Counted from the stretch's first letter, positions 22,200-33,378 are shown. The stretch: 64,000 bases of DNA from Nymphaea colorata (GCF_008831285.2 NC_045140.1:12212505-12276504), one strand, 5' to 3'. Notes: a model not told the origin generated them from the letters alone. Program-made: numbers and translations.

Positions 22200-25008
22200 G
22201 AATTCGTTAATTAAAAAAATGCTAGCAACTGTTTCATTCATATATCTGAAAATATTTAACTACCATAAAACATGGCCACCCTAGACTTTCTTAATATATA
22301 CTGACAAGCCAAATGACAAAACTTGTATCACGTCCAACACACAAACTAATAAACATTAAAAGCAAATGATATATATTCCTTTTATTGTTTTTCAAAATTG
22401 CTTAACTTATTTGACAACAGGAGTTCCAAAACATTCATTCTAAATTCAAGCAATACACAATCATATGACAAAACACATATTTGCTTTCTAACGGAGCAAA
22501 GAGTATATTCAAGTGTGCTCCCACTCCTCAAATGTTTACATAATCATCAACTTGATTAGTAATACACGTAATCTTTATTATGACTATTTAAAAGAATGAG
22601 CAATTAACTCATAGTTTATCATACACGTACTTTTCGTCTTGTACAATATTTATTAATATATCATTTCAAAGAATTTCATTTAACTCATCATTCATATGAT
22701 AATTTTCATGACCAAATATTTAAATCATAACAAACAAAAAAAAAGCTTACTTTCATGTCAGATTTGTCAAGCATTTCATAATGCTCAACACATAGTTCCA
22801 CTACCAAATGCATAGAACAACAATTCAAGTATTCCACAAGATGATCATTGAGATCACTAATAAGCTTCAGTTGGTTCATTACCAAACTGATTCTTAGTCG
22901 ATCAATTACCTGACTGCTTATTAACATATCCAATCAATCAAACTTGTTCATCAAAGGAATAATTATATTTGTACTATTGGAATAATTTCATCTCATGCAA
23001 CAAAGAAAAACATCATATACCCTACTTTTATTAGAGTATCCAATACATATGTATTTGCAAACATATCGTTTCATTTTTTGATATGAATTTAACATATATT
23101 ATAAATCTCCAAAGATCTCAACATGGATCTAGTTAGTGTGAATCTCATTATATTCATGAGTATTATCTTACAACTCATTTAAATATTAAATCAAATTCAT
23201 TCTTAAACAAGAAGTTAGTAGCATACTAGCATAGTAGCATGGTGAATCTTTAAGCAATAAATAGATCTAATTCCGAAAGCTACATGAATATAAAGATTCA
23301 GACTATATTAGCATAGATCCAAATTAGTAATATCCACAATACAACTAATATGAATTTAAAACACATGATCTTCATTGAAATTTTATACAATACGATTGAA
23401 CAACCATATTTGGATCAATGCTAACCCATCTCTCTTTTGAGAAAAACAAGGTATCATGTACTAGAAATTTAGTGGTATAAAGCTTCAAATAAATGCATTC
23501 TTGCCAATATGAATTTTAGTTCAGGAGTGTTATTTTACATCTCTTGAGCATGCATTAAAAACAAATTCATTTTTTTAAGAAAGAGAAGCAAATGAAGCTT
23601 TATTCAATAGTTCTCTAGAAATATTTTTGAATTTAGAATGACAATAAATATTACAATATGATCAGATCCAAAGCAAACATGATAACATATATTGGAACCA
23701 AAGCAAACAGGATATGAATTTTTTCCCACATATCCAAACAAGTCAGTTTAGATATGAAGCTAAACTTTATGTAATGTGGATTTCATTGGTTCAAATATAG
23801 AAATTCAGATCATATCAACATAGATCCAAACACAACATAAGAAAAAATAACAAATATTTTGTCCCAAACACAACAAGCTAGTTCTCTTAAGTCAACACCA
23901 AAGGTTTTTCCTTTTCCTACTTTTAATATGATGCAAATTTAAATTCATACCCGTAGTCACCTCTAATAAGAGCAAATAAAATTTTCATGTACTAGAACTT
24001 TTAGTACGACAGATCTTCAAATAAAATATTTCATTAATATGGTTTTCATTATGCTTAAGAGTGTTACCTTACAACTACAAACATGATGATATATTGGATT
24101 CAATGTAAGTACAAGTATTTGAAACTAATGATCCAAACAAGTTAACTTGGATCCAAATCTATCATGAACCGAGTACAATGCCATTTGGAACTCACCATGT
24201 CTAAGAGTGTTGATTTACACTTCTTAGCATACCAACATACAGTAATATAATCATTCCATTTAACTATGATAAACATACAATAATGTGATCTTTGCCTCAG
24301 GATATTCTTTCATAAGGAGCAAAAGAAATTCATCTTTTAGCACTCTAGTGCTACTCATTCATAAATTATACAACTCGTAAAATCATTAGATCTAAAAATC
24401 AATGCATATCATAATATGTTTAGATCTAATCATTATGCTTCGACTGAGATAGGCGTAAAATGCAAAGACTTTCTAGCCGCTGTAAGAAGATGTGATTTTT
24501 TTTAGAGATTCTATCACCCAAGCGGCAAAGACTATCAAACCCCTTTTTTCTTTTTAACGACAACAACTCTTCGATCAGGCCAAAAAATTGATAGAGGTGA
24601 TTTCTTTCTTCCTCTTTTGCCGATGCGCAATTACAGGTCAAACGCTCGATGCAGGTTATTGTTTCTAATTCATATTGCCATGGTATGTTTTCTCAAAATC
24701 TTTCAATGAAACTTGACTGATATGCATGCTTAGGTCTAGAGCTTGACTGCTTTCTCTATTTCTTCTCAAACTCAAGTATACAGAAAATAGAGCATAGTAT
24801 GATATAACAAATCCAAAAAAAAGTTCATATATGTTTCGTCTATGGCATGCTTCATACAAACTGTCTAGAATGCTTCATATTTAGAGAGATAGTACTGAAA
24901 AGCATGATAAAAAACAAACTGTACTCGTATGTGCGCAGTTAGTATTCATCACATGCATCACACGCACCATAGGGGTCAGATTTCACTTACAGAAAATTCG
25001 ACAAACAA
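22200..25008 (-). mobile_element. Non-coding interior of LTR element (LARD-like)
   Basis: This is 2.8 kb of AT-rich sequence without any gag or pol motif in six frames, lying inside the primer site and LTR at 25,009-25,379. It contains diverged internal repeats: 'catgtactagaa' blocks followed by 'gagtgtta..ttaca' near 23,455-23,545 and 23,990-24,080, and a weaker third near 23,157. A long interior without coding suggests a non-autonomous element that depends on enzymes supplied in trans. The left end is not defined. Confidence 0.5.
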
Positions 25009-25021
25009 GGCTCTGATAGTA
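25009..25021 (-). promoter_or_regulatory. Primer binding site (initiator-Met tRNA like)
   Basis: On the minus strand this reads TACTATCAGAGCC. The last ten bases match the plant initiator-Met primer site TGGTATCAGAGC, with two mismatches at the start. It sits one base from the LTR end, the expected place for a minus-strand element. Confidence 0.75.
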
Positions 25022-25022
25022 A

Positions 25023-25379
25023 TGTTGGGTTCTGTGCAGCAGAACAACACCCACTCTTCGATCTTCGACTGTGTAGCACTTCACTGTTTCTGAGCAAGAG
25101 GAAGAAACAACAACAACCCCTGTTTCTAATGAAGAGGAAGAAGATGAATAAATGTAAATTTTAGGGTTTGCTTCTATGAGGCTCTGATTTAGGGCAATCA
25201 GCTTGTGTCCCTAGATCAAAGAATAACTGGGCATATATAGTGCCACCTCATAGGTTTTTCCATAGCCCAATGGGCGGTACGGCGAGTGAGAGATTTAAGG
25301 AGAATTAAGCTCGTGATTACAAGTGGACCCCCTTGCAGTTACGAGATGAATGTGTAGGGCTCTTGGTCACTATCCAACA
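25023..25379 (-). repeat. 357-bp LTR (5' LTR of minus-strand element)
   Basis: The block begins TGTTGG and ends CCAACA, a perfect 6-bp terminal inverted repeat with TG/CA ends, and is flanked by a primer site on the inside. On the minus strand a TATA-like 'ctatatatgccc' lies near 25,235-25,246, which would give a transcript starting in this LTR. The only related sequence in the window is the 66-bp fragment at 11,767. Superfamily is undetermined; the size and primer site fit Copia or a non-autonomous derivative. Confidence 0.75.
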
Positions 25380-26050
25380 AAACTTTCTCTCTTGCGTGCT
25401 CTTTCTTTTCTTTCCATGGCATTTGGTTTGTTCTGATTTATTTAATGTGTTATTTTCTCAATTGTTTGATCTACTCACGAAAATTGATTGCCACACATTG
25501 TTGCTTCAATGGTTCTGATGATGTCCTTTTTCTGGCACAACCTACTTTTTGTATTCATCATTTTTAATAAATGAGATGATTAATTTGAAACATACGTCTG
25601 AACCTCGAAAACATGATATCTACCAACCGCATTTTAGGCAGATCCCCATAAATCTATGCTGACCCACTTGTTACAGATAAGAACCAAGCTGTTTGCTGTC
25701 TGTTAGAAAAAAAAAAATCACGATTTTCCTCCGCACATGCATGTCTGATCATAAGTGCTGTGGGGATATTATTGATTATCCTTTTTAGTTTTTTTTTTTT
25801 TTTTAATTTTCCCATGTGATGTTGCTTTTGCACAATGAACGCTTTTTCTATTAAGTTCTCTTATTGTCATTGGCTGTCATCGCTTGCATAACGCTTGTGG
25901 TCAGCTGCTAAATAGTAAGAGGAGAAACTTGCTTGTTAAGATGATAAGCAGAATGGTTCATGTAGTTCAACATGGCAACATTGTTGCAGAGAGAAAGAGG
26001 GATAGGGAGAGAGTAGAATAGTGTGAGGACAGTCTCTGATTCAGTTTCAA
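25380..26050. other. Unassigned non-coding DNA
   Basis: AT-rich with T and A homopolymer runs (for example near 25,791-25,804). No coding motif or repeat was identified. Confidence 0.45.
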
Positions 26051-26479
26051 TAAGGCCCCTTTGATGGCACAGTAAATTTTTGAGTGGTAAACTTTTCACA
26101 AAAAAAAAATTCAAGAAAAGTGTACGGCAAGTATATTTGAGATTTTTCCAAATCCAGGTCAGGTCATATTTAGAGTCGATCCGCCGGTTCCCATCGGTGA
26201 TGGAGTCCGCTGCCTGCACAGGGAATCCTGACCTGAAATGGCGGAGGGAGAGTGAGAGGGACAGACGGAAAGAGAGAGAGTGAGGTGTTTACGTTTCACC
26301 AGCGGATGCCGCGATGCTGGGGAAGCTGCTGCTGCGACTTTGCAAGAGGACAGAAAGAGAGGGACGCGCGACACGAAGCCCTCACTACTTCTTTTGCTGT
26401 GAATGATTTGGTGCCAAGGAGATTGTCCCCCGTGGCTGTAAACACAGTTCAAAATTTTGAATAATGGGAGCGGCGAAGG

Positions 26480-26856
26480 ATGCAGGCCAAGGTCGAGGGG
26501 AGCATCAAAAAGCTTAGGGAGCAGAAAGAGAGGGATGAGAGGAGGAGGAACAGACAGAGGAAGCGGACAGAGAAAGCGGCCATCGATTTTGATGATTCTG
26601 AAAAGGGGAAGATAGCGAACCAGAAGAGGTGAAGATTTTGGAAGAGGAAGAAGAAGAAGACGTGATCGTGGGGAAGCGAGTGGTTGTGTGTCGCCAGAGT
26701 AAACGATTGAGGAAACTGGCAGAGTACAGTACTCAGAAGAGGAATAGACGAGGAAGAGAAGAGGCGCAGAGAAGTCTGAACAAAGCCCTAACAGGCAAAA
26801 AAATTATCGTTGGAAAAAAGATGGACCTCCCAAGGTCCGACTTTTTTTTTGGGTGA
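26480..26856 (+). pseudogene. Captured charged coding fragment, unknown protein
   Basis: The ATG at 26,480 opens a very basic/acidic frame ('MQAKVEGSIKKLREQKERDE', then Arg-rich, then 'AAIDFDDSEKG') that stops at 26,630. A second frame from about 26,595 to 26,856 continues in the same style, with a Glu run, then 'VGKRVVVCRQSKRLRKLAEY' and another basic stretch. The two appear joined by a single-base frame change near the 'gaaaaggggaa' run (about 26,599-26,609). Composition suggests a nuclear protein with a coiled-coil or nuclear-localisation-like N-terminus. I do not recognise the family. It lies wholly inside the Harbinger-like element. Confidence 0.5.
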
Positions 26857-26882
26857 AACTTTTCCAAATCCAACCTGTCGAA

Positions 26883-26896
26883 GGGGGGGGGGGGGG
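26883..26896 (+). repeat. G14 homopolymer
   Basis: Fourteen consecutive G near the right end of the Harbinger-like element, in otherwise AT-rich surroundings. Confidence 0.95.
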
Positions 26897-27158
26897 AATG
26901 TTTGTCTTTGACAGTGGGCAGTAAATCCATACAAATAAGAAAATTTTCCCTTGATGAACAGGATTTTCCTGCACATCAAATGAGGCCTAAGAGATTATCA
27001 TATTAAAAATGGTTTTTTGTGGTATCTTTCATACTGCAGATATCCTGTAATGAAAAGCGGTGATTTATAAGCCAGTCCTTGCCAATGAAAAGTTTATAAG
27101 CAGTGATTTATAATGCTGTATATGAATCCATTGTTTGTGTGATTCAAAAACTTTGTAG

Positions 27159-27360
27159 GATGAACATGGAGTCCTTCAACGGGACAGAATTTGTACTGAA
27201 GTTGGTGAAATATGTTCTGAAGGGTAAACCATCACTAGAGCTTGTTAGAATAAATGTTGCTTCAATGGACGTGCTGGGACTATCAGCCATAAATGAGCTT
27301 CTGCACTTGCAGAAAATGTATTCACAAATAGACCTGAAACTTCTTTGCACTAGGAAATGA
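27159..27360 (+). pseudogene. FBD-like exon of an F-box/LRR protein
   Basis: A splice acceptor 'ctttgtag' ends at 27,158. It is followed by a frame reading 'MNMESFNGTEFVLKLVKYVL', then 'KPSLELVRINVAS', then 'ELLHLQKMYSQIDLKLL', stopping at 27,358-27,360. This resembles the C-terminal FBD-type segment of plant F-box/LRR proteins ('FxGTxxELELVKFLLxxAxxLExMxI'). In those proteins it follows the leucine-rich repeats, and the F-box recruits the SCF ubiquitin ligase. No F-box or LRR exons are seen in the window, so this is a last exon of a gene fragment or a pseudogene. The match is by eye and moderate. Confidence 0.45.
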
Positions 27361-27758
27361 AGACATTCACAGAATGAGATCAAGCTTGCTTTTGGCGTCA
27401 AGGAATATAATGTACATCTCTCTGTAAATTAGTATGTTTCTCCTTCCAGAAATATTAATAAGGAAAGTTATGCAGTTTAGAGTTTGTGCATTTAATTATG
27501 TAAGCTTTGTATGTTTGCCGGATTTTGACAGTTGAATGCATCCTTGGCTACTTACATGGAATGTTTATATTTTCCCTTCAAGTTTGGGTGTCATGGACTA
27601 ACTATAATGTGTCGGGATGTGGTGACTGTAGGCATGTTTTTTCTGTGAAAAATGGTTAGAAATATTGAATGGAAATGTGGCATACTTATAAAGCAAGTTT
27701 TGTTTCCTTCTATTTAACTCTAGTGAACATTTGAAAATTTTCTATCCTAAATATGGTG

Positions 27759-28100
27759 ATTTGAGATGGTATGGGTTTTCTGGTATAGCAAGCATGCAGC
27801 CATTTAGGGTTAATTAACTTGTCTAGTGTATGAAGTCAGTTAAATTTGAGATGGTATGGGTTTTCTGGTATGCTGTCTTCACTGGTATGGGTTTTCTGGT
27901 ATAGCAGGCATGCAACCATTTAGGGTTAATTAACCTGTCTAGTGTATTGAAGTCAGTTAAATTTGAGATGGTATGGGTTTTCTGTTTTGCAGCCATTTAG
28001 GGTTGATTTGAGATGGTATGTGTTTTCTGGTATGCTGTCTTCACTATATTGAAACTGACTAAATACGATTTCCAGTGTATTGAAGTCAGTTAAATCCATA
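27759..28100. repeat. Scrambled tandem repeat region
   Basis: The phrase 'gatggtatgggttttctggtat' recurs about five times, joined in varying order to 'gcatgca(g/a)ccatttagggtt', 'gtctagtgtattgaagtcagt' and 'gctgtcttcact'. The units are partly deleted and re-ordered, which suggests repeated unequal exchange or slippage. No coding sequence is involved. Confidence 0.9.
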
Positions 28101-29022
28101 CCATTTGAATCCTTAAGACCTAGACTAAAATTTAAGCTTGATCAAAGGTTTAGAATCTGATGTCGGTCTTATTTAAGGATGCAGACTTTTCAATTCCACT
28201 GAAAAGGAGAGATTAATTAACTTGTCTGCTCCTGTCAAATGGCTAGTACCGAGATCAGTTCCATGAGTACTAAAGTGTTTAAGTCAATCCCATTTAAGGA
28301 TCATGCCAATAGTCGTTAGAAGTATACAGACAGCCCTCCATATGACTTCACTATTTCATCATTTCTACTCAGAGCAATCTGAACGACAGTTCCCATTAGC
28401 GAATTAATTACTATACGATTCCAGTTGGACTATTTGCCTAGGTAAGTTTCAACCAAGATAATGTAATTGCACCAGTAAATTTCCTGGCATTTGATGGTTC
28501 AGCCTAATCAAATGCAACTGAAATAGTACCCATGTGTTTGCATCCCAAAATTGATTTTGCTTTTGAAGTGCTTTAGAAAAATGAGGTTTCATTCTTTTTT
28601 TTAAAAAAAGAAATGAATCTGCTTGTCGGTACGAGGTCTTGCCATTCTCGACGCTTTTATTAAGAATAACCAAACCAAAAACTAGCATATTTTCTTTGCA
28701 CAATCCAATATTTGTAAGTGGTATCAATAAATCCTATATGCATGTGTCCACAAATTAAACAAATTTTTCTAGACACTAAGAGATTTTGAAGATGTTTAAA
28801 ATAGGGTTTATTTTAAAATATATTGCCCTCAAGGTAGAACTATGGTCTTGAGGGAATTTTAATTTTTAATAAACCCCAAATGATAGCAATCTTAGAAAGA
28901 TGAACTTGAAATGTAGAAATTTTAGAAAATAAATAGTTCAAAGAAATGTACTTCCAATATATTTGAGTTCTTCAAATATTTGCTATAACAAAATAGTATT
29001 GTTGGCTAGGGCTCTTGCCTTG
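28101..29022. other. Unassigned DNA with a 30-bp hairpin
   Basis: No gene recognised. An imperfect inverted repeat has arms at about 28,804-28,833 and 28,847-28,876 ('gggtttattttaaaatatat'-type arms around 'tgccctcaag/cttgaggg'). It could be a small palindromic MITE-like remnant or the stem of a short fold-back RNA. Confidence 0.45.
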
Positions 29023-29030
29023 GCCAATAA

Positions 29031-29892
29031 TAGGGCTGCACAACGAGTCGAGCCAACTCGGGCTCGACTCGAGCTCGACTCATTTTTTATACGAGTCAAG
29101 CTCAAGCTTAAATATAAACTCGAGTATGTTAACGAGCCGAGTTCGAGTTAGTCGAACTCGACTCGATTAAACTCGACTCGGCTCGAGTTTAATCTCATTT
29201 TTTGTTTTGTGTTTTTAGTTTTCCTTCCTTTTTCCCTCTCACGCACGCAGCCTAATCTCATTTTTTTTAGTTTTGCATTTTTTAATTTTCCCTCCTTTTT
29301 TTTCCCTCTGTTAACCCACGCAACCCACGCAGACACGCTTCCTTTTACCCTCATTATTACACCACACTTTCATCATTACACTTTTCAATCAATCAACACT
29401 CTTTTCATTTTCCCTCCCTTTTTCCTCTTTCCTCACCATGCTCGTGGTTCATTTTTCCTCCCGTTTTTCTCTTTTCTCACCCACACCTTTCCTCCTTCCC
29501 ATGCCTTAATGGGGTGCTCATGGCAGGTGGCAGAATCAGGCTCTTGTTCACGAAGACGTCGTCACCGAAACCCACCTTCAAGATTTGGGCATGGAGCTGC
29601 GAGTCCTCGGATGCAGCAATAAGGAAGGCACATGCCTTGAGGGCGAAAGGAAATGAGAACTTGTCAAAGCAGCAGCCATCTTGTCAAAGCAGCAGCCATC
29701 TTGCAGCATGCGCATTACCAAGTATTAACGAGTTTAAACGAGCCACTCAAATCGAGCTCGAGGTCGAAGGCAGTCATTCAAGTCGAGTTCGAGTTGAAGT
29801 TGTGAAGCTCGTGTCAAGCTTGAGTCGATTTCGAGCTAACTAAACATGTGTCGAGCCGAACTCGAGCTCCACTCAGCTCGTGTGCAGCCCTA
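29031..29892. mobile_element. 862-bp hAT-like element with 8-bp TSD
   Basis: The ends are TAGGGCTGCAC and GTGCAGCCCTA, perfect 11-bp terminal inverted repeats. GCCAATAA flanks both sides exactly (29,023-29,030 and 29,893-29,900). An 8-bp duplication with TAGGGCTG-type ends is the mark of the hAT superfamily. Sub-terminal DNA is packed with 'gctcgag/ctcgag/gactcg' motifs on both sides. There is no transposase, so it is non-autonomous. The middle (about 29,510-29,730) is GC-richer, has an open frame on plus from 29,514, and contains a 20-bp tandem duplication. Confidence 0.9.
29514..29843 (+). other. Open frame inside hAT-like element
   Basis: A 109-codon frame starts 'MLMAGGRIRLLFTKTSSPKP', continues 'TFKIWAWSCESSDAA' and then repeats 'SKQQPSCQS'. 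The 3' part is simply the Ser/Glu/Val translation of the sub-terminal repeats. The first 60 codons could be a captured piece of a host gene, but I recognise no family. 'cttgtcaaagcagcagccat' is duplicated in tandem within it. Confidence 0.25.
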
Positions 29893-29900
29893 GCCAATAA

Positions 29901-30114
29901 CCAATTTAGCTTGCCAAAAGTATTTTTGGCAACAGAAACGGTTGCTAATGGCTGCCCTTGCTATAGGTATTGTGCCAAAAAATAACCAAGCAAAGCACAA
30001 GCCGTTGCCAAAAAAGTTTTTGGCCACACTCCAAGTAGTTATTGGCTACAATAAGAGTCGTGGCAATAATATGACTTAACCCTACCTGGAACCAGCACCC
30101 ATGCATTATATTGT

Positions 30115-30117
<3 letters not shown>
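29901..30117. repeat. Sub-terminal-type repeat cluster
   Basis: 'tgccaaaa', 'ttggcaa', 'ttggcca' and 'gttgccaa' motifs recur in both orientations within 200 bp. This resembles the sub-terminal repeats of CACTA elements. It is also the sequence into which the hAT-like element inserted, since related 'ttggcta/ttggcca' motifs continue on its left side (29,000-29,030). No terminus was identified. Confidence 0.4.

Positions 30118-30167
<50 letters not shown>
30118..30167. repeat. (AT)n microsatellite
   Basis: About 50 bp of uninterrupted AT dinucleotides. Confidence 0.97.
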
Positions 30168-30169
<2 letters not shown>

Positions 30170-33078
30170 ATTTCAAATAAAACCAAGAAAAGATTTTGAC
30201 AAATGAAAATTTCATTAAAAAAACTATCATAAAGTGTCCAATTATACACAAAATTTATACAAAACCAAAAAAATTATCTACAAATTTATCTAGTATCCCA
30301 TTTTCACAAATTGAAATTTTTATTCAACGGATCAAAATCAAAGGCTTGGCATGTATCTTTATGTACTAAAAGAGCTTCATTCAGTATGTTCATGCCAAAG
30401 GTGCTGAAAGGATCCAAAAACCAATAGTTACTACAAAAAGAAAAACTACTGCAATTTTGAGTTTTTTTTATTATCGTATAATGAGACTCAGCAGAATCTG
30501 AAAATAACAAACTTATATAATGAAAAATATGAAAATTTTTACAGCACTTAAATATGATGGGCCATTGATAATTATCGTTGACCATGAAAAGATGGCATTC
30601 ATTGAATAAGTTAAGAAATTCAACCAGCTTGTTCAACGAACTGCACACAAAGTTAAGAATCACATTGACATATGTTGAGTATTGCATCTAAATTAATGGA
30701 AATGGATATCAATCTTGGAGGCACTAGGATATAATGAAAGGCACATGTCTGAACCAAACACTAATCACAAAATTTTTCTACGTTGGCAAAGTTGCCTATT
30801 AGTTCCAACAAATAGATCCATCATAGATACTTCTCTATGTTATGTCGTCCTAGAACTAATCTTATTACATATTTATTACAAGTTCAATCAATTTTGACAC
30901 TCGATTAAACTCCAAGTCAACAAGTTAATCAACTCTCAAAAACAAAAGCTCAGTTATGATGAACCTAGCTAGTTCCATCACCAACAAGCATGAAAACAGA
31001 GATCATGTGGCCACTACTCTAACAAGACTAATATTAGTTTAAACATTTTAACAATGCACATCTGATTGAGAGCCTGACTAGACAAATCTAGATTCTAAAC
31101 TAACAGAAAAGTGAAAATTATTGATTTAAGAAATACGGCAGGTCTCTATAAGATGGTTTATCTCTATGCTATCGTAGGGAAGACAAATCATACTCTAAAC
31201 AAATTTAAGAAATTCAGTTTCTTATCTTTCTAAGACAAATCTTGGATGAAAAAAACTGACCGATCACCAATATGTCTGTTTATTTTAGTATCTTCCAAGA
31301 TCTACCAAGCCGCTTTTCTCCTGCAATTTAATGATATATGTTTTCCAAATGTTCTAAACCTCCTCATTTCAGAACCTGGAACACTGAAATTCCAGTCCCA
31401 ACTTAGATGCAGCAAGATCGTTGTCCAACTATATGCCACTATACTCTACAAACCATTGAAAAAGAAGCACGATCAATATTTAGTGCATTTAGTATAGCTT
31501 TGTTCACACACTATGTTATAGAGTGGCACTACAAACCATTGAAAATGAAGCTCTTTTCGACATGTTTACATTGCAAATGTGTGTGAAAGGGAACACTGGG
31601 ATATCATGCACATTTCTTGGCCACTAAAATGGAAAATAATGTAATCTATGGATTAGATGGGCTAAGATGCAACTCAGGTTTCTACCTTCTAGCAGCTTGT
31701 ACATGTCCAATTTTTTCTTCTGCATATTAAGGAAGTTAAACAAAATATTAAGATGCTTTTTCTCTCTATATCTCATTTTCCTCTAACGTTCACGAGTCTT
31801 CCTTGCTGCTGTGTATCAGCTGCAGCTCACAAAAACTCTTACAAGAGCATAATTTTTTCAACAAATTAATTTTTCAAAGGAAGGCCATTTTCAAATTTCA
31901 TAAAAGTTCTTGCTTTTATGTGAGAAACACTTAGAACACCAAATGCTATTTTAACGAACAAGATATTTGCAGGAAGTGATCTAGCACTTGCTTTCTTCAA
32001 GAGTTCATGTTTTTCTACCATATCTTGATCTAAAAATCTCATACAGAGATTTCAACCTTGTTTTAGAAAATTATAAGGGTGCAAGCCTTCAAACCCTCAC
32101 TCGATATGATTTTGCCATGTGCCAACTTTTAACCATTTCCTAAAAATATTAAACAGTTTCAAAAATTTTCATTTAATTTTTTTATATAATAAGTTTTAAT
32201 CAATTTTCGGTCGATTGAATTGGATCTGTAAATCGGCTCACAAATAGAATTTAAATTTTAAAACATGGTGCTGCTATATCAAAGCAGTTTGTCTCTAAGA
32301 TGGCATTTCTCTCTATATCTCATTTTCCTTCCTTACTTCATATCTTTTTGTTGATCTTGATCTTTACAGAATTGAAGAAATCGAAAATCCCTCCCCTCCC
32401 CCATTTCCCCTCCCCCCGCTCCCACCTCTCGTCAAAGGCCTCACAGAGGACAGACCCATTCCACGTTTGATCACCATAAATAAAAATTTGTAAAGCAGAA
32501 ATGTATGCCTTATGACATGTCTGATCAGTTTTAAAGAAACATGCTTCAGTTCATATGCGGTAGAGAAAAACTCAACTTCACATGTGAGAAATTCTAGCAA
32601 AAAAGCATATAAATTCAAAAAATTCAAGTTCGCATATGACCATTCTAGCCAAACATAGATAAATCACAAAAATGCAAGCATATACATGAAAATTAAGTAA
32701 AAAACAGGTAAGTTCAAACTTACATAATGCAATTCTAAGCAAAAGAGACAAACTCAAATCACAGATGGTGATTCTAGACCAATTAGAACAAAATCTCAAA
32801 TTTATAGATCTAGATATGGAAGTTGGCGAGTACTCACTTGTGCATAATGAGATTAAGCCACTTGAGCCTTGAGCCATCAAGAATCTGCTACCAGATGATA
32901 GGTGGTGTGCTGGCTGAAAGAACAATAAAGAGGGGTCTTGCCTGCTATTGGTTGCAACATGAATGTTAGCTGTTTACAAACAAGGAACTGATTTAGCGCC
33001 CTTTTACCTCCCATTTTCTCATTCTTTCTCACATTTTTCTGTATTTTCCTTTTTTCCATTCTCTCTAAACTAAATTCA
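30168..33078. other. Unassigned AT-rich DNA
   Basis: No gene recognised. A 127-codon minus-strand frame at 30,304-30,687 has no motif that I can place. A short repeat 'tacaaaccattgaaaa' occurs near 31,448 and 31,530, each preceded by 'gccact/ggcact'. A pyrimidine/purine-rich C tract lies near 32,388-32,430. Confidence 0.4.
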
Positions 33079-33378
33079 TGTGCACCTTTAGATTGATAAA
33101 TTTTAATGAAGAGAAAATGGTAGCTCTCAACAGCTACCGACCCTCTTCATCGTTTGAATCGACCTTAAACACACAGGTTAATGCGAAACCCAACTTCAAT
33201 AATATTTCATTTACTTCTTAGGGTTTTAATTCCCCTTAAGAGGTATATATACATATCAATGCGAGTGGGTGGGTTTATTACATGATCTAACTGATGACCC
33301 AACTCGTGAGCTCCTGTGAGTACTGAAACAGAAACAAAACTAAAAAACATAAAAGCATTGTTAGTTCAGTGCCTAACA
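33079..33378 (-). repeat. 3' LTR of minus-strand chromovirus
   Basis: Read on minus, the LTR begins TGTTAGGCACTGAAC at 33,378, immediately after a purine-rich tract. It contains a TATA-like 'gtatatatacct' near 33,243-33,255. The other end is uncertain: a TG on the plus strand at 33,079-33,082 is the candidate. No second copy is in the window. Confidence 0.6.

Larger units (their letters stand above)
26054..26987. mobile_element. Harbinger/Tourist-like element with cargo
   Basis: The left end reads GGCCCCTTTGATGGCACAG and the right end, reverse-complemented, reads GGCCTCATTTGATGTGCAG. Each is flanked by TAA (26,051-26,053 and 26,988-26,990). GGCC-start terminal repeats with a 3-bp TAA/TTA target duplication fit PIF/Harbinger (Tourist) elements. 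The 934-bp element has no transposase. Its interior (about 26,180-26,830) is more GC-rich than the flanks and contains a charged coding fragment, so it looks like a gene-capturing non-autonomous copy. The TIRs match imperfectly. Confidence 0.65.

Noticed and set aside
25009-25021. Possible tRNA gene signal (ggctctgatagt)
   Set aside because: It is a primer binding site complementary to a tRNA 3' end next to an LTR. No cloverleaf can be formed around it. The same applies to 49,937 and 58,372.
30304-30687. 127-codon minus-strand frame
   Set aside because: AT-rich composition (Phe/Asn/Leu/Ser), no motif. Could be chance in AT-rich DNA.
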